53,424 bases of DNA from Kutzneria sp. 744 (GTDB lineage: Bacteria; Actinomycetota; Actinomycetes; Mycobacteriales; Pseudonocardiaceae), in NCBI RefSeq assembly GCF_000568255.1, contig NZ_KK037166.1, positions 10,578,272 through 10,631,695 of the forward strand, given 5' to 3'. Made by a program: the position numbers and the translations under genes. Positions 1-8,775 of this stretch are shown here, one piece after another (position 1 is the stretch's first letter; each line of letters opens with the position of its first letter). The notes under the pieces were generated by a model. That model was not told the DNA's origin. It saw nothing but the letters and a program-made list of their open reading frames with translations, and searched no databases.

Positions 1-740
1 CCGAGCACTTCGTGCCCGCCGGGTTCCGGCCGGAGGCGATGCTCGTGGTGTACGGGTTGGCTGAGGCGACGCTGGCCGTGACGTTCCCCGAGTTGGGCAC
101 GCGGCCAGTCGTCGACTGGGTTGATCGGGCGGCGCTCACCGGCGACCGGCGTGCCAGGCCGGTCGCCGCCGGTGCCCCCGGCGCGCGCGGCGTTGTCGCG
201 CTCGGCAGCCCGGTGAAGGGACTCGATGTGCGCATCGCCGATCCGGACGACTGCCGACCGCTCGGCGAGCGGAGCCTCGGCGAGGTGCAGGTGCGTGGGC
301 GCTCGGTGACCACGGGCTATCTCGGCGCGACCGTGCAACCCTTCTCCGCCGACGGCTGGCTGCGCACCGGGGACCTGGGCTACTTTGCCGGCGGGCAACT
401 GTACGTGACCGGTCGCAGCAAGGAGATGCTGATCGTCCGGGGCGGCAACTTCTATCCCGAGGACATCGAAGCTGCGGCGCGCACCGATCCCGGCGTGCAC
501 CGCAGACGTTGTGTCGCCTTCGTCAGCGACGACGATGGTGACGGGATCATTGTGCTCGTCGCGGAGTCCCTAGTGGACTCCGGGGTGGAGCGGGACGAGC
601 TGACCGGCCGGCTGCGCGAGCGGGTCAAGGCCGTCACCGGCCTCGACCGGCTGCGGGTTGTGCTGGTCGGTCCGCACGCCATTCCACGTACCAGCAGCGG
701 AAAACTCCAGCGGATCGCGTCGCGGACCGCGTTCACCTGA
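1..740 (+). CDS. Fatty-acyl-AMP ligase, C-terminal part (runs in from the left edge)
   Basis: The reading frame is open from base 3, so the start lies outside the window; about 245 residues remain. It shows the adenylate-forming enzyme core: YGLAEATLAV near the beginning, the ATP-ribose-binding Asp in LRTGDLGYF, the hinge GRSKEMLI, and the C-terminal catalytic Lys in SSGKLQR. The YGLAEATLAV wording is typical of fatty-acyl-AMP ligases (FAAL/FadD32 type), which activate fatty acids as acyl-adenylates and load them on carrier proteins rather than CoA. It probably belongs to a lipid or natural-product locus to the left. The following gene was destroyed by an insertion element. Confidence 0.85.
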   Translation, partial: EHFVPAGFRPEAMLVVYGLAEATLAVTFPELGTRPVVDWVDRAALTGDRRARPVAAGAPGARGVVALGSPVKGLDVRIADPDDCRPLGERSLGEVQVRGRSVTTGYLGATVQPFSADGWLRTGDLGYFAGGQLYVTGRSKEMLIVRGGNFYPEDIEAAARTDPGVHRRRCVAFVSDDDGDGIIVLVAESLVDSGVERDELTGRLRERVKAVTGLDRLRVVLVGPHAIPRTSSGKLQRIASRTAFT

Positions 741-770
741 CGCCGGGAGAACTGTGCATACTTTTGAGGT

Positions 771-824
771 TTCAAGCAATACGAGCGCAATCACTGGCAG
801 CTCAAGGACATCGACTTCGGCACG
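771..824 (+). pseudogene. Short remnant, possibly of a ferritin-like/diiron oxidase gene
   Basis: Eighteen codons in one plus-strand frame read FKQYERNHWQLKDIDFGT and then stop abruptly at the edge of a transposase remnant. The wording (YER, HW, DIDF) resembles the N-terminal part of ferritin-like diiron proteins, but there is no start codon and an in-frame stop lies just upstream. I read it as the stub of a gene that followed the acyl-AMP ligase and was lost when the insertion sequence arrived. The family assignment rests only on this short stretch. Confidence 0.25.
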
Positions 825-1453
825 GGTGCGCGCCGATCTCGTTGCGCTTGACGACTTCGATGTCGATGCCCCGCAGTGCGCCGTGGATGGCCAGGTCGTG
901 GGTGAACCCGGCATCCACCCACGCCCGGGTCACCGTCGGGGTGTGCTCGACGACCTTGTCCAGCAACCGGACGCCGATCACGTTGTCGGTGACCGACGCC
1001 GCGGTCACGACCACCGCGATGATCACCCCCGAGCGCGTCCACGGCCGGGTCTTCTTGCCGGCGTCCTTGCCGGTCGTGGCGGCCGGGACATGGTTCGCGG
1101 CGCGGATCGACTGGGTGTCCAGCACGATCGGGCTCGGGTCCTCGCCCCCGCCCGGCCTGCTCGCGGACCTGACAGCGCAGCAGATCGTGGATGGCCTGGT
1201 CGGTGCCGTCGTCACGCCATAACGCGAAGTAGTAGTACGTCGCCGACTTCGGCGGCAGGTCGTGCGGTAGATACGCCCACTGACACCCGGTCCGGTTCTG
1301 GTAGAAGATCGCGTTCACGATCTCCCGCAGCTCGTAGCGGCCCTGATGCCCCGACACCGACGGATGCCGCACCTTCCACGCGTCCAGGAACGGGCCGACC
1401 AACGCCCACTGCTGGTCAGAGAGATCGCTGGGATACGCCTTGCGTTCGCCCAT
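825..1453 (-). pseudogene. IS5-family transposase, frameshifted and truncated
   Basis: Translation from the ATG at 1453 begins MGERKAYPSDLSDQQW and continues with GCQWAYLPHDLPP, the typical N-terminal domain of IS5/IS427-type transposases. The frame then breaks at a C5 run (1145-1149 on the plus strand) and the protein continues in another frame with VLDTQSIRAA, containing the first catalytic Asp, and later WVDAGFTHD with the second. Sense is lost after VVKRNEIGA near 830, before the third catalytic residue. Joining the frames needs +1 (or deletion of one G), whereas this group is known for -1 slippage, so mutation is more likely than programmed frameshifting. Confidence 0.75.
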
Positions 1454-1575
1454 GGCCAGCCTCTACGCGGCCGAGAACCGGACGGCCTCATCACCAGCCC
1501 GAACACCACGCCATCGTGTGACGACGAACTACAAGAAACTCACAAACCGCCCTCTAAGAGCTGTCTCGTAACCCG
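825..1575. mobile_element. Decayed IS5-family insertion sequence
   Basis: The segment is defined by the transposase remnant on the minus strand and by abrupt loss of other coding sense at about 825. The right end probably lies near 1555-1575, where CTCTAAGAGCTGTCTCGTAA resembles the terminal repeats of actinobacterial IS5 elements. I could not find a matching left inverted repeat, and the transposase lacks its C-terminus, so the element looks truncated on the left and immobile. Boundaries are approximate. Confidence 0.6.
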
Positions 1576-1608
1576 GTGACGGGTGTCTCCGGGTGATCGC
1601 ATGTGGGA

Positions 1609-3549
1609 TTACGCGCTCAGGTGGCGGCCGTCGACCGTGTCCTGGTAGCCGGCCGCCTGCGTCCGGTACAGGTCGTGGTAGCGGCTGCCCGGGCCGAGGG
1701 CCATCAGCTCGTCGTGGGTGCCCTGGGCGATGATCCGGCCGCCGTCGAAGACGTAGATCCGGTCGCACATCCGTACCGACGCCATCCGGTGCGTGATCAG
1801 CACGCAGGTGGTTCGCTCGTCCAACTCGGCCAGCGTGCGGTAGATGCGGCCCTCGGCAATCGCGTCCAGGCTCGCGGTCGGCTCGTCGGCGATGAGTAGA
1901 TCGGCCTTGCGGTAGAGGGCGCGAGCGATGGCGACCCGCTGCTGCTGTCCGCCGGACAGCCGGGTGCCGCGGACGAATTGCTTGGACAGCATGGTTTCCC
2001 AGCCGTAGGGGACCGCGGCGGCGACGTCGTCGGCGCCGGCCGAGATAGCGGCCGCCAGCAGCGCCGCGTCGCCGGGATCCTCACGGTCCGGGCGGCCGAG
2101 GCGGATGTTGGCGGCCAGGCTGACCGGCCAGTGGATCGAGTCCTGCATGACGATCGCGACGCCGGTGTGCACCGAGTCCGGGTCGACCTGGGCGAGGTCC
2201 ATGCCGTCGCGGGTGACCCGGCCGCCGGTGGGCTCGTAGAGGCCGGCGAGCAGCTTGGCGGCGGTGGTCTTGCCGGAGCCGTTGAGGCCGGCGAAGGCGA
2301 CCTTCTCGCCGCACCGGAGGGTGAAGCTGACCTCGTGCAGCACGGGGTCGGCCGAGCCGGGGTAGGTGAAGCTCACCTGGTGGAAGGCGTAGCTGTGCGG
2401 CCGACTCGGGGCGAGCACGGGACGCGGCGGCCGGACCCGCGCGGCGCAGTCGCGCAGGAACGCCCGGAACGCGTTGACGTACAAGGATTCCTCATACAGG
2501 CGGTTCACCGCGAGCACGACGTCGGCCAGCCGGGCCCGACCGGTCTGGATCGCGATCAGGGCGCTGCCGGCCACCGGCAGCGGCACTCGGCCGGTCACGA
2601 CGAACATCGCCAGCATCGCGTAGGCGATCGCGAGCCCGGTGCCGCCGGCGGCCCGTCCGACCAGCCGGTTGCGCGCCTGGCGGCCGGCGAGCGCGAGCTC
2701 CTCCTCCTGGAGGATGTCGCCGAAGGCGGAGATGTCCTTCTGCAGCACCGGTTGCGCTTGGTAGGCGCGGATCTCGGGCGCGGCGATCTCGTTGTCGGCG
2801 AGGCGTTCGATCAGCCAGCGCCGGCGGCGGATGGGGGACAGGCGGCGCATCATGTCGTACAGGGCGCGGGAGTTGGTCAGCGCCGCCCACGAATCGGGGA
2901 TCACCGAGATGATCAGCGGCGGCAGCAGCAGCGGGTCGAGCAGCGCCAGGGTCGCGGCGGTGGCGGCCAGGCCGGTCAGCGAGCCGACGGCGGTGACCAT
3001 CCGGGACCACGCGCCGTCGACGTGCATGCTCGTCGACTGGGAGGCCAGTTCGCGGGCGTTGTACCAGTCGGGGTTGTCGTACGCCGACAGCGGCACCGTC
3101 ACCGAGACGCGGAACACCTCTTCCTCGCACGTGCGGCGCATCAGCACGCCGATCACCTCGGTGCCGTACTGGCTGATGGCATCGGCCGACCGCTGCACCG
3201 CGAGCGCCGCCACCACAACGAGGATCGCCGGCAGCGCGGCGAGAAACCGTTGCGGCGTGGGTCCTTCGGTCACCAGCTGGCGCAGTACCGACGCCGTCGA
3301 ATACAGGCCGAATCCCGATGCCACGCCCGCGGCGGCCGTGGTCGTCACGACGAGCACCACCAGCGCCGGCCGCCGCGCCCATGCCAGGCCGACGAGGTAG
3401 CGGGCGGTGTCTGGCAGCCGCAATGCCATCCGCCACAACGAGGTGTTCCGGGCCTGCTCCTCGAAATCCGCCGATCGCCACGGGGGAGTGACCAGTTCGT
3501 TCTCCGTGCCGGCAAAAGGATCGCCCTTACGCGCGCGTCGTCCCGCCAC
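1609..3549 (-). CDS. ABC exporter, fused membrane and ATPase domains
   Basis: A 646-residue half-transporter of the ABC exporter type. An N-terminal membrane domain (about residues 50-330, several hydrophobic segments) is followed by a nucleotide-binding domain with Walker A GLNGSGKTT, signature LSGGQQQR, Walker B LLIADEPT and H-loop ITHR, all intact. It should act as a homodimer or pair with a partner not seen here. The extended N-terminus and the lack of partner genes leave the substrate unknown; similar proteins accompany lanthipeptide and lipid loci. The start at 3549 gives the full family length of about 600-650. It stands alone, divergent from the glycosidase genes. Confidence 0.85.
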   Translation of the reverse strand: MAGRRARKGDPFAGTENELVTPPWRSADFEEQARNTSLWRMALRLPDTARYLVGLAWARRPALVVLVVTTTAAAGVASGFGLYSTASVLRQLVTEGPTPQRFLAALPAILVVVAALAVQRSADAISQYGTEVIGVLMRRTCEEEVFRVSVTVPLSAYDNPDWYNARELASQSTSMHVDGAWSRMVTAVGSLTGLAATAATLALLDPLLLPPLIISVIPDSWAALTNSRALYDMMRRLSPIRRRRWLIERLADNEIAAPEIRAYQAQPVLQKDISAFGDILQEEELALAGRQARNRLVGRAAGGTGLAIAYAMLAMFVVTGRVPLPVAGSALIAIQTGRARLADVVLAVNRLYEESLYVNAFRAFLRDCAARVRPPRPVLAPSRPHSYAFHQVSFTYPGSADPVLHEVSFTLRCGEKVAFAGLNGSGKTTAAKLLAGLYEPTGGRVTRDGMDLAQVDPDSVHTGVAIVMQDSIHWPVSLAANIRLGRPDREDPGDAALLAAAISAGADDVAAAVPYGWETMLSKQFVRGTRLSGGQQQRVAIARALYRKADLLIADEPTASLDAIAEGRIYRTLAELDERTTCVLITHRMASVRMCDRIYVFDGGRIIAQGTHDELMALGPGSRYHDLYRTQAAGYQDTVDGRHLSA

Positions 3550-3761
3550 ATGCCCTCCCCTTGTGCGCCGGTGAAGCCTTCATAGCGAACCGCGGGCGGA
3601 TCGAACAGGCGTTCGCCGGGATGTCACCGGGATAGGTCATCGCCTCCGTCTCCGAGTCCCGGAAATCAGGGGCCCGCAGACCCGACTATCGGACCTTGCC
3701 CGTTGTCGCGGCGTACGGGCAGAATCCCGCACGCCTTGCACCTGTGACGGGAGCGACAACG

Positions 3762-6551
3762 ATGTCAAGACGTCGGCTGGGACTTGCTGCCGGCCTGGTG
3801 CTGGCCATGCTGCTCACCGCGACCCCGGCGCTGGCGGCGCCGCTGGTGGCCGATCCCGCAGCGTTGGTGGATCCATTCGTCGGGACCGGCAGCGGCGGCG
3901 CGGTGGTGGGTGACGTCGACACCTTCCCGGGCGCCTCGACGCCGTTCGGGATGACGCAGTTCAGCCCGGACACGACGAGCCGGCCGGCGGGCGGCGGGTA
4001 CTCGTCGGCCGACAACCAGATCACCGGGCTGAGCCTGACCCATCTGTCCGGCGCGGGCTGCGCTGTGGCGGGCGATATCCCGTTCCTACCGCTGGTGGGG
4101 GCAATACCGAGCTCGCCGGACGGTGCCAGCGCGCCGTTCAGCCACGCCACCGAGCAGGCGAGCCCCGGCAGCTACGCCGTGACGCTGGGGCAGGTCCGCA
4201 CGGAGCTGACGGCGACGGATCGCACGGGGCTGGCGCGGCTCACCTACCCGCGGACGGCGCAGGCCCAGCTGCTGGTGAAGGTGGCCAACAGCCAGAACGG
4301 TTCGGCCAACGCCACCTTCCACACCATCGGCGACCGCCAGATCGCCGGCTCGGTCAGCAGCGGCCACTTCTGCGGCCAGCCGAATTCGTACACGGTGTAC
4401 TTCGCCGCCAAGTTCGACCGCGCCTTCACGTCGTCGGGCACCTGGGGCGGTGGCACGGCCGACGCGGTGTCGGCGCACGCCCGCCAGGTGCCGGTGCCCA
4501 AGCAGTCGCACACCACCCAGGGCAGCGGCGTGGTGGCCGGCGGTTATCTCACCTTCGACACCACGGCCGTCCCGGTGATCGGCATGCAGGTGGCGATCTC
4601 GTACGTCAGCGAGGACGGTGCACGGGCCAACCTCAGGGCCGAGGATGCCGGATTCGCCTTCGACCGCACGGCGAAGGCCGCCCGCGGCGCGTGGAACGAC
4701 CAACTCGGCAAGATCCAGGCGCGCGGCGGAACGCCGGCCGAGCAGCGCACCTTCTACACAGCGCTCTACCACTCCTTGTTGCACCCCAGCCTGTTCAGCG
4801 ATGCTGACGGCAGGTACCCCGGCTTCGACGGCAAGCTGCACGCCGTTCCACGCGGCCATGCCCAGTACACGGACTTCTCCGGCTGGGACGTCTACCGCTC
4901 GCAGATCCCGCTGATCGCGCTGCTGGATCCCATGCAGGCCAGCGACATGGCGACGTCGCTGCTCAACGCCGGCGACCAGATGGGCTGGCTGCCGAAATGG
5001 CCGGTCGCCAATGGGGAATCCGGTGTCATGAACGGGGATCCGGCCGATGCGATCCTTGCCGGGGCGTGGGCGTTCGGCGCGCACGGCTTCGACGCGCGGC
5101 ACGCCGTCGACGAGATGGTGCACGGCGCCAAGGGCAGCGGCGCTCCCGGACAGGGTTGGTACATGGAACGCCCGTCCAACGCGGGATACCTGGCAAAGGG
5201 CTACGTGCCGAACATGCAGGCGGACTCGATCTCGCCGGTGCCCAACGGCGCGTCGGAGACGCTCGAGTACGCGCTCGGCGACTTTGCCGTCTCGCGGCTC
5301 GCGGGCGCCGTCGGCCGTGACGACATCGCCGGCGCGTTCACCAAGAGCTCGCAGAACTGGGCCAACCTGTTCGACGCCGCCACCGGCTATATTCGGCCCC
5401 GCGACGGTGACGGGGCCTTCCCGCCCGGCGATCCGCTGGCCATGGGCGGCGGGTTCGGCCAGACCGGGTTCCAGGAGGGCAACGCCGCTCAGTACACCTG
5501 GATGGTGCCGCAGAACCTGGCCGCGCTGATCGCCGGCATGGGTGGCCGGGATGCCGCCCGCGCGCGGCTGGACCAGTTCTTCGGGCAGCTCAACGCCGGC
5601 CCGAACCAACCGAACGAGTGGGCCGGCAACGAGCCCAACCTGGATACCCCCTGGGTGTATGACAGCGTGGGTGCGCCCTGGCAGACGCAGACGACCGTGC
5701 GCGCGATCATGGCGCAGCTGTACGGGCCGACGCCCGGCGGCGAGCCGGGCAACGACGACCTCGGCGCGCTGTCGTCCTGGTACGTGTGGGCGGCGATGGG
5801 GATCTACCCGCAGACGCCGGGCGTGCCGATGCTGGTGCTGGGCACGCCGCTGTTCGACCACGTCACCGTGACGGCCGGCAACGGGCGTCGCATCGAGATC
5901 ACCGCGCCGGGGGCGGGCGACGGCAACCCGTACGTGCGGAGCCTGCGGGTCGACGGCCGTCCGAGCACGCACACGTGGCTGATGCTCGCCGACCACCCGG
6001 GCACGACCCGGCTCGACTTCACCGTTGGCGCGCAACCGAACCGCGGCTGGGGAACCGGCGCGACCGACGCGCCGCCGTCGTTCGGCAGCGGGCCCGTCAC
6101 CTTCCCGCCGACCACCCGAGCGCAGGTGCGCACCGATCCGGCGCAGATCCGTCTCGCGCCCGGCACCAACGCCACGGTGAACGTCCTCGTGGACAACTCC
6201 CTCGGCAGCCAGCCGGCCACCGTGACGTGGACGGCGTCGTCGCCGAACAGCGGCATCACCTTCGGGCCGCCGACCGGCACCGCGACGGTGGCGGCCGGGG
6301 CGAGCACATCAACGCCGCTGACCGTGAGCGCGAGTCCGCAGGCCACCGCCGGCTTCTACGCCGTCACCATCGCGGCGAAGGCCAGCAACGGCGCGGTGAT
6401 CGCCAAGAGCCAGATCCTGGTCACGTTGGCCAGCCCCGGGCCAGACCATCCCCACCGCCTACGTGTCGAACTACTCCGACAACACCGTCACGCCGGTGGA
6501 CCGCGCCAACGGCACCGCCGGCCCGGTGATCCCGGTCGGCAGCGGCCCTGA
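3762..6551 (+). CDS. Secreted GH92-family alpha-mannosidase (frame breaks near its C-terminus)
   Basis: Starting at ATG 3762 (GGGAG upstream) the protein has a Sec signal peptide ending in ATPALAAP. It then shows the glycoside hydrolase 92 pattern: FVGTGSGG and FPGASTPFGMTQFSP near the N-terminus, SGWDVYRSQ, GNEPNLDTPWVY and GNDDLGALSSWYVWAAMG. GH92 enzymes are calcium-dependent exo-alpha-mannosidases, usually alpha-1,2. A beta-sandwich region (about residues 790-890) follows. Sense is lost after SQILVTLAS at about 6437: the remaining codons to 6551 are a shadow of the beta-propeller encoded one frame over. The original protein was most likely one fusion of about 1,185 residues; a one-base indel or sequencing error in CCCCGGGCC separates the parts. 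Confidence 0.88.
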   Translation: MSRRRLGLAAGLVLAMLLTATPALAAPLVADPAALVDPFVGTGSGGAVVGDVDTFPGASTPFGMTQFSPDTTSRPAGGGYSSADNQITGLSLTHLSGAGCAVAGDIPFLPLVGAIPSSPDGASAPFSHATEQASPGSYAVTLGQVRTELTATDRTGLARLTYPRTAQAQLLVKVANSQNGSANATFHTIGDRQIAGSVSSGHFCGQPNSYTVYFAAKFDRAFTSSGTWGGGTADAVSAHARQVPVPKQSHTTQGSGVVAGGYLTFDTTAVPVIGMQVAISYVSEDGARANLRAEDAGFAFDRTAKAARGAWNDQLGKIQARGGTPAEQRTFYTALYHSLLHPSLFSDADGRYPGFDGKLHAVPRGHAQYTDFSGWDVYRSQIPLIALLDPMQASDMATSLLNAGDQMGWLPKWPVANGESGVMNGDPADAILAGAWAFGAHGFDARHAVDEMVHGAKGSGAPGQGWYMERPSNAGYLAKGYVPNMQADSISPVPNGASETLEYALGDFAVSRLAGAVGRDDIAGAFTKSSQNWANLFDAATGYIRPRDGDGAFPPGDPLAMGGGFGQTGFQEGNAAQYTWMVPQNLAALIAGMGGRDAARARLDQFFGQLNAGPNQPNEWAGNEPNLDTPWVYDSVGAPWQTQTTVRAIMAQLYGPTPGGEPGNDDLGALSSWYVWAAMGIYPQTPGVPMLVLGTPLFDHVTVTAGNGRRIEITAPGAGDGNPYVRSLRVDGRPSTHTWLMLADHPGTTRLDFTVGAQPNRGWGTGATDAPPSFGSGPVTFPPTTRAQVRTDPAQIRLAPGTNATVNVLVDNSLGSQPATVTWTASSPNSGITFGPPTGTATVAAGASTSTPLTVSASPQATAGFYAVTIAAKASNGAVIAKSQILVTLASPGPDHPHRLRVELLRQHRHAGGPRQRHRRPGDPGRQRP

Positions 6552-7317
6552 CGGCGTCGTGGTCACGCCGAACGGCGCGGAGGTCTACGTCGCCAACAAC
6601 AACAGCAACACCGTGTCGGTGATCTCCACCGCGGACAACAAGGTGATCGCCACGATCCCAGTCGGCTCGGTGGCCGCCGACCCGGCGGTGACGCCGGACG
6701 GCACGACCGTGTGGGTCAGCAACTTCGGCGACGGCACGGTGCAGCCCATCGACGTTGCGACGCACACCGCGGGCACGCCGATCAAGGTCGGCGCCAACCC
6801 CGAACGGTTGGCGATGTCCCCGGACGGCAAGGACCTCTGGGTCGCCAACCAGGGCTCAGGCACCGCCAGCGAGATCGACACCGCCAGCCGCGCCGTGGTG
6901 CGCCAGGTCGCCGTCGGAGCGCAGCCGTTCGGTGTCGCGGTCGGTGCCCACGGCACGGCGTACATCGGGAATGCCGGCGGCAACTCGGTGTCGGTCATCG
7001 ACGCGACCGGCGTCGCCGCCACCATCGCGCTGGGCAGCTCGCCGGCCGGGATCTCGCTGTCGCCGGACGGCAGCCGGCTCTACGTGACGGCGGCCAGCGG
7101 CGGTGTGCTGCCGGTCAACACCGCCACCAACGCCGTCGGTCCGCTGATCGCCACCGGCGCCGGGCCGTATGCCGCGGCGTTCACCTCCGACGGGGCGACG
7201 GCGTGGATCGTCGACTCGGGTTCCAACGACGTCCGGCCGATCACCGTCGCCACCGGCGCCGTCGGCCCCGCCGTGACGGTCGGCACCGTGCCGGACGGTA
7301 TCGCGCTCACCCCGTGA
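6463..7317 (+). CDS. YVTN-type beta-propeller, probably the C-terminal part of the GH92 protein
   Basis: About six repeats of the form (A)YVxNxxxNTVSVID ... VGxxPxGVAVTPDG run through the whole frame, the hallmark of YVTN/YncE-like beta-propellers (seven blades when the part before 6463 is included). The nominal start is a GTG inside a blade, and coding sense extends upstream to about 6440, directly abutting the out-of-frame end of the GH92 coding region. I therefore treat it as the second half of a frameshifted GH92-propeller fusion and not as an independent gene. In such a fusion the propeller would be a binding or anchoring module. It ends 15 bases before the next gene. Confidence 0.8.
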   Translation: MSNYSDNTVTPVDRANGTAGPVIPVGSGPDGVVVTPNGAEVYVANNNSNTVSVISTADNKVIATIPVGSVAADPAVTPDGTTVWVSNFGDGTVQPIDVATHTAGTPIKVGANPERLAMSPDGKDLWVANQGSGTASEIDTASRAVVRQVAVGAQPFGVAVGAHGTAYIGNAGGNSVSVIDATGVAATIALGSSPAGISLSPDGSRLYVTAASGGVLPVNTATNAVGPLIATGAGPYAAAFTSDGATAWIVDSGSNDVRPITVATGAVGPAVTVGTVPDGIALTP

Positions 7318-7332
7318 GAAGGGACAGCCAGC

Positions 7333-8646
7333 ATGTCCGAGCTCGCCCGCCGTCAGTTCCTCGGCGCCGCAACACTGTTGGGCGCCAGCGCCGCCGTGCC
7401 CGCGGTGGCCGAGGCCGCGCCGGACAGCCGATCCCGGAGGGTGCGGTTCGGGCTGAACTACACACCCAGTAAGAACTGGTGGTACTGCTGGTCGGACTGG
7501 GACGCGCAGTCGATCCGGGCCGACCTGGCCGACATCAGGGCGCTGGGCATGGACCACATCCGGATCATGGGTCTGTGGCCCGAACTCCAGCCGAACGCCA
7601 CCTTCGTCCGCCCGGAGATGGTGAACCGGGTGCGCGAGCTGCTCGACCTGGCCGGTGAGCGGCACCTGGACGTCGAGGTGACGGTGCTCAACGGCGCGGT
7701 CAGCGGATTCCTGTTCGTGCCGCCGTGGATGATCAACAACGGCACCGGCAAGGTGGCGAACTTCTTCACCGACCAGGACACGCTCGCCGCCACCCAGCGG
7801 CTGTTCGCCGCGCTGGGCAGGGGAATCGGCCGGCACCCGCGGTTCCTCGGCTTCGACCTGTCCAACGAGATCTACTGGTTCGCGCAGCCGCTCGGCATCG
7901 ACGTCGCGCCGGCCGTCGGCGACGGCTGGCTGCGCACCATGTTCGCGGACGCCGAGGCGGCCGCCCCCGGCCGGCTGCACGTCGCCGGCATCGACCACTT
8001 CCCGTGGCTCAACGACGACTACTTCAGCCGGGACGCGCTCGGCAGCACGGGTTCGGTCAGCGCCAACCACACCTGGGCCGGCTGGGTCGACATCTTCAGC
8101 ACCTACGGGCCGATGTCCACGCCGTCGCTGCACTACTCGGAGTACTTCATCGAGCTGATCAAGGCGTTCCACACCGATCCGCGCCGGCAGGTGTGGATCG
8201 AGGAGACCGGCATCTCGTCGGTGTGGATGGACCCCGAGCTCATTCCGCGGTGGACGGAGCAGTCGATCCGGAACATGGTCAGCTGCGAGGACCTGTGGGG
8301 CGTGACCTGGTGGTGCTCGCACGAGGTCAACCGCGGGCTGACCGGCTTCAACCCGCTCGAGTACGACCTCGGCGTCTACACCAACGACCGCCGGCTCAAG
8401 CCGATCGGCGCGACCATCGCCGACCTGGTCCGGGAGTACGACCGCAACCCGCCCAAGCCCATCCACCGGTCGGCGGCGCTGGTGCTGCCGGACGGCATGG
8501 TGCCGTCGATCCCGTTCTTCGAGCCCTTCATGCGCCTGATCGACAAGGGTGTGCGGCCCGCCGTGGTGAAGGCGAGCCGCGCCACCGACAAGGCCTATCT
8601 GGAGGCGCGGGGCATCGACAAGCTGATCCAGCTCGACGAGGTGTGA
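7333..8646 (+). CDS. Tat-exported GH5-like glycoside hydrolase
   Basis: A 437-residue protein that starts at ATG 7333 with AAGGGA upstream. The leader carries a twin-arginine motif (ARRQFLGAA) and an Ala-rich cleavage region near residue 30. The body is a TIM-barrel clan-A glycosidase: FDLSNEIYW holds the Asn-Glu acid/base pair and VWIEETGIS the likely nucleophile Glu, the GH5/clan GH-A arrangement. Its place between a GH92 mannosidase and a GH31 glycosidase suggests a mannan or glycan degradation set; beta-mannanase or glucanase activity is plausible, but the subfamily cannot be fixed by eye. Confidence 0.8.
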   Translation: MSELARRQFLGAATLLGASAAVPAVAEAAPDSRSRRVRFGLNYTPSKNWWYCWSDWDAQSIRADLADIRALGMDHIRIMGLWPELQPNATFVRPEMVNRVRELLDLAGERHLDVEVTVLNGAVSGFLFVPPWMINNGTGKVANFFTDQDTLAATQRLFAALGRGIGRHPRFLGFDLSNEIYWFAQPLGIDVAPAVGDGWLRTMFADAEAAAPGRLHVAGIDHFPWLNDDYFSRDALGSTGSVSANHTWAGWVDIFSTYGPMSTPSLHYSEYFIELIKAFHTDPRRQVWIEETGISSVWMDPELIPRWTEQSIRNMVSCEDLWGVTWWCSHEVNRGLTGFNPLEYDLGVYTNDRRLKPIGATIADLVREYDRNPPKPIHRSAALVLPDGMVPSIPFFEPFMRLIDKGVRPAVVKASRATDKAYLEARGIDKLIQLDEV

Positions 8647-8775
8647 TCGATCGGGCGAACCGGGCACACGGCGGCGCCGCGCCGGAGTTGTCACTGCGCC
8701 GGTGGTGTGAACCCGCTGGCGTCAATCGTACCGGCCGGTAGCCTGGGCGGCCGTCAACGAGGATTGGACGGTCCG

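Noticed and set aside
825-1453. Programmed frameshift in the first transposase
   Set aside because: The needed shift is +1 and the protein also lacks its C-terminal catalytic region, so decay explains it better.
4086-6035. Long minus-strand open frame opposite the GH92 gene
   Set aside because: It is Arg/Gly/His-rich without motifs, a usual antisense shadow of high-GC coding DNA.
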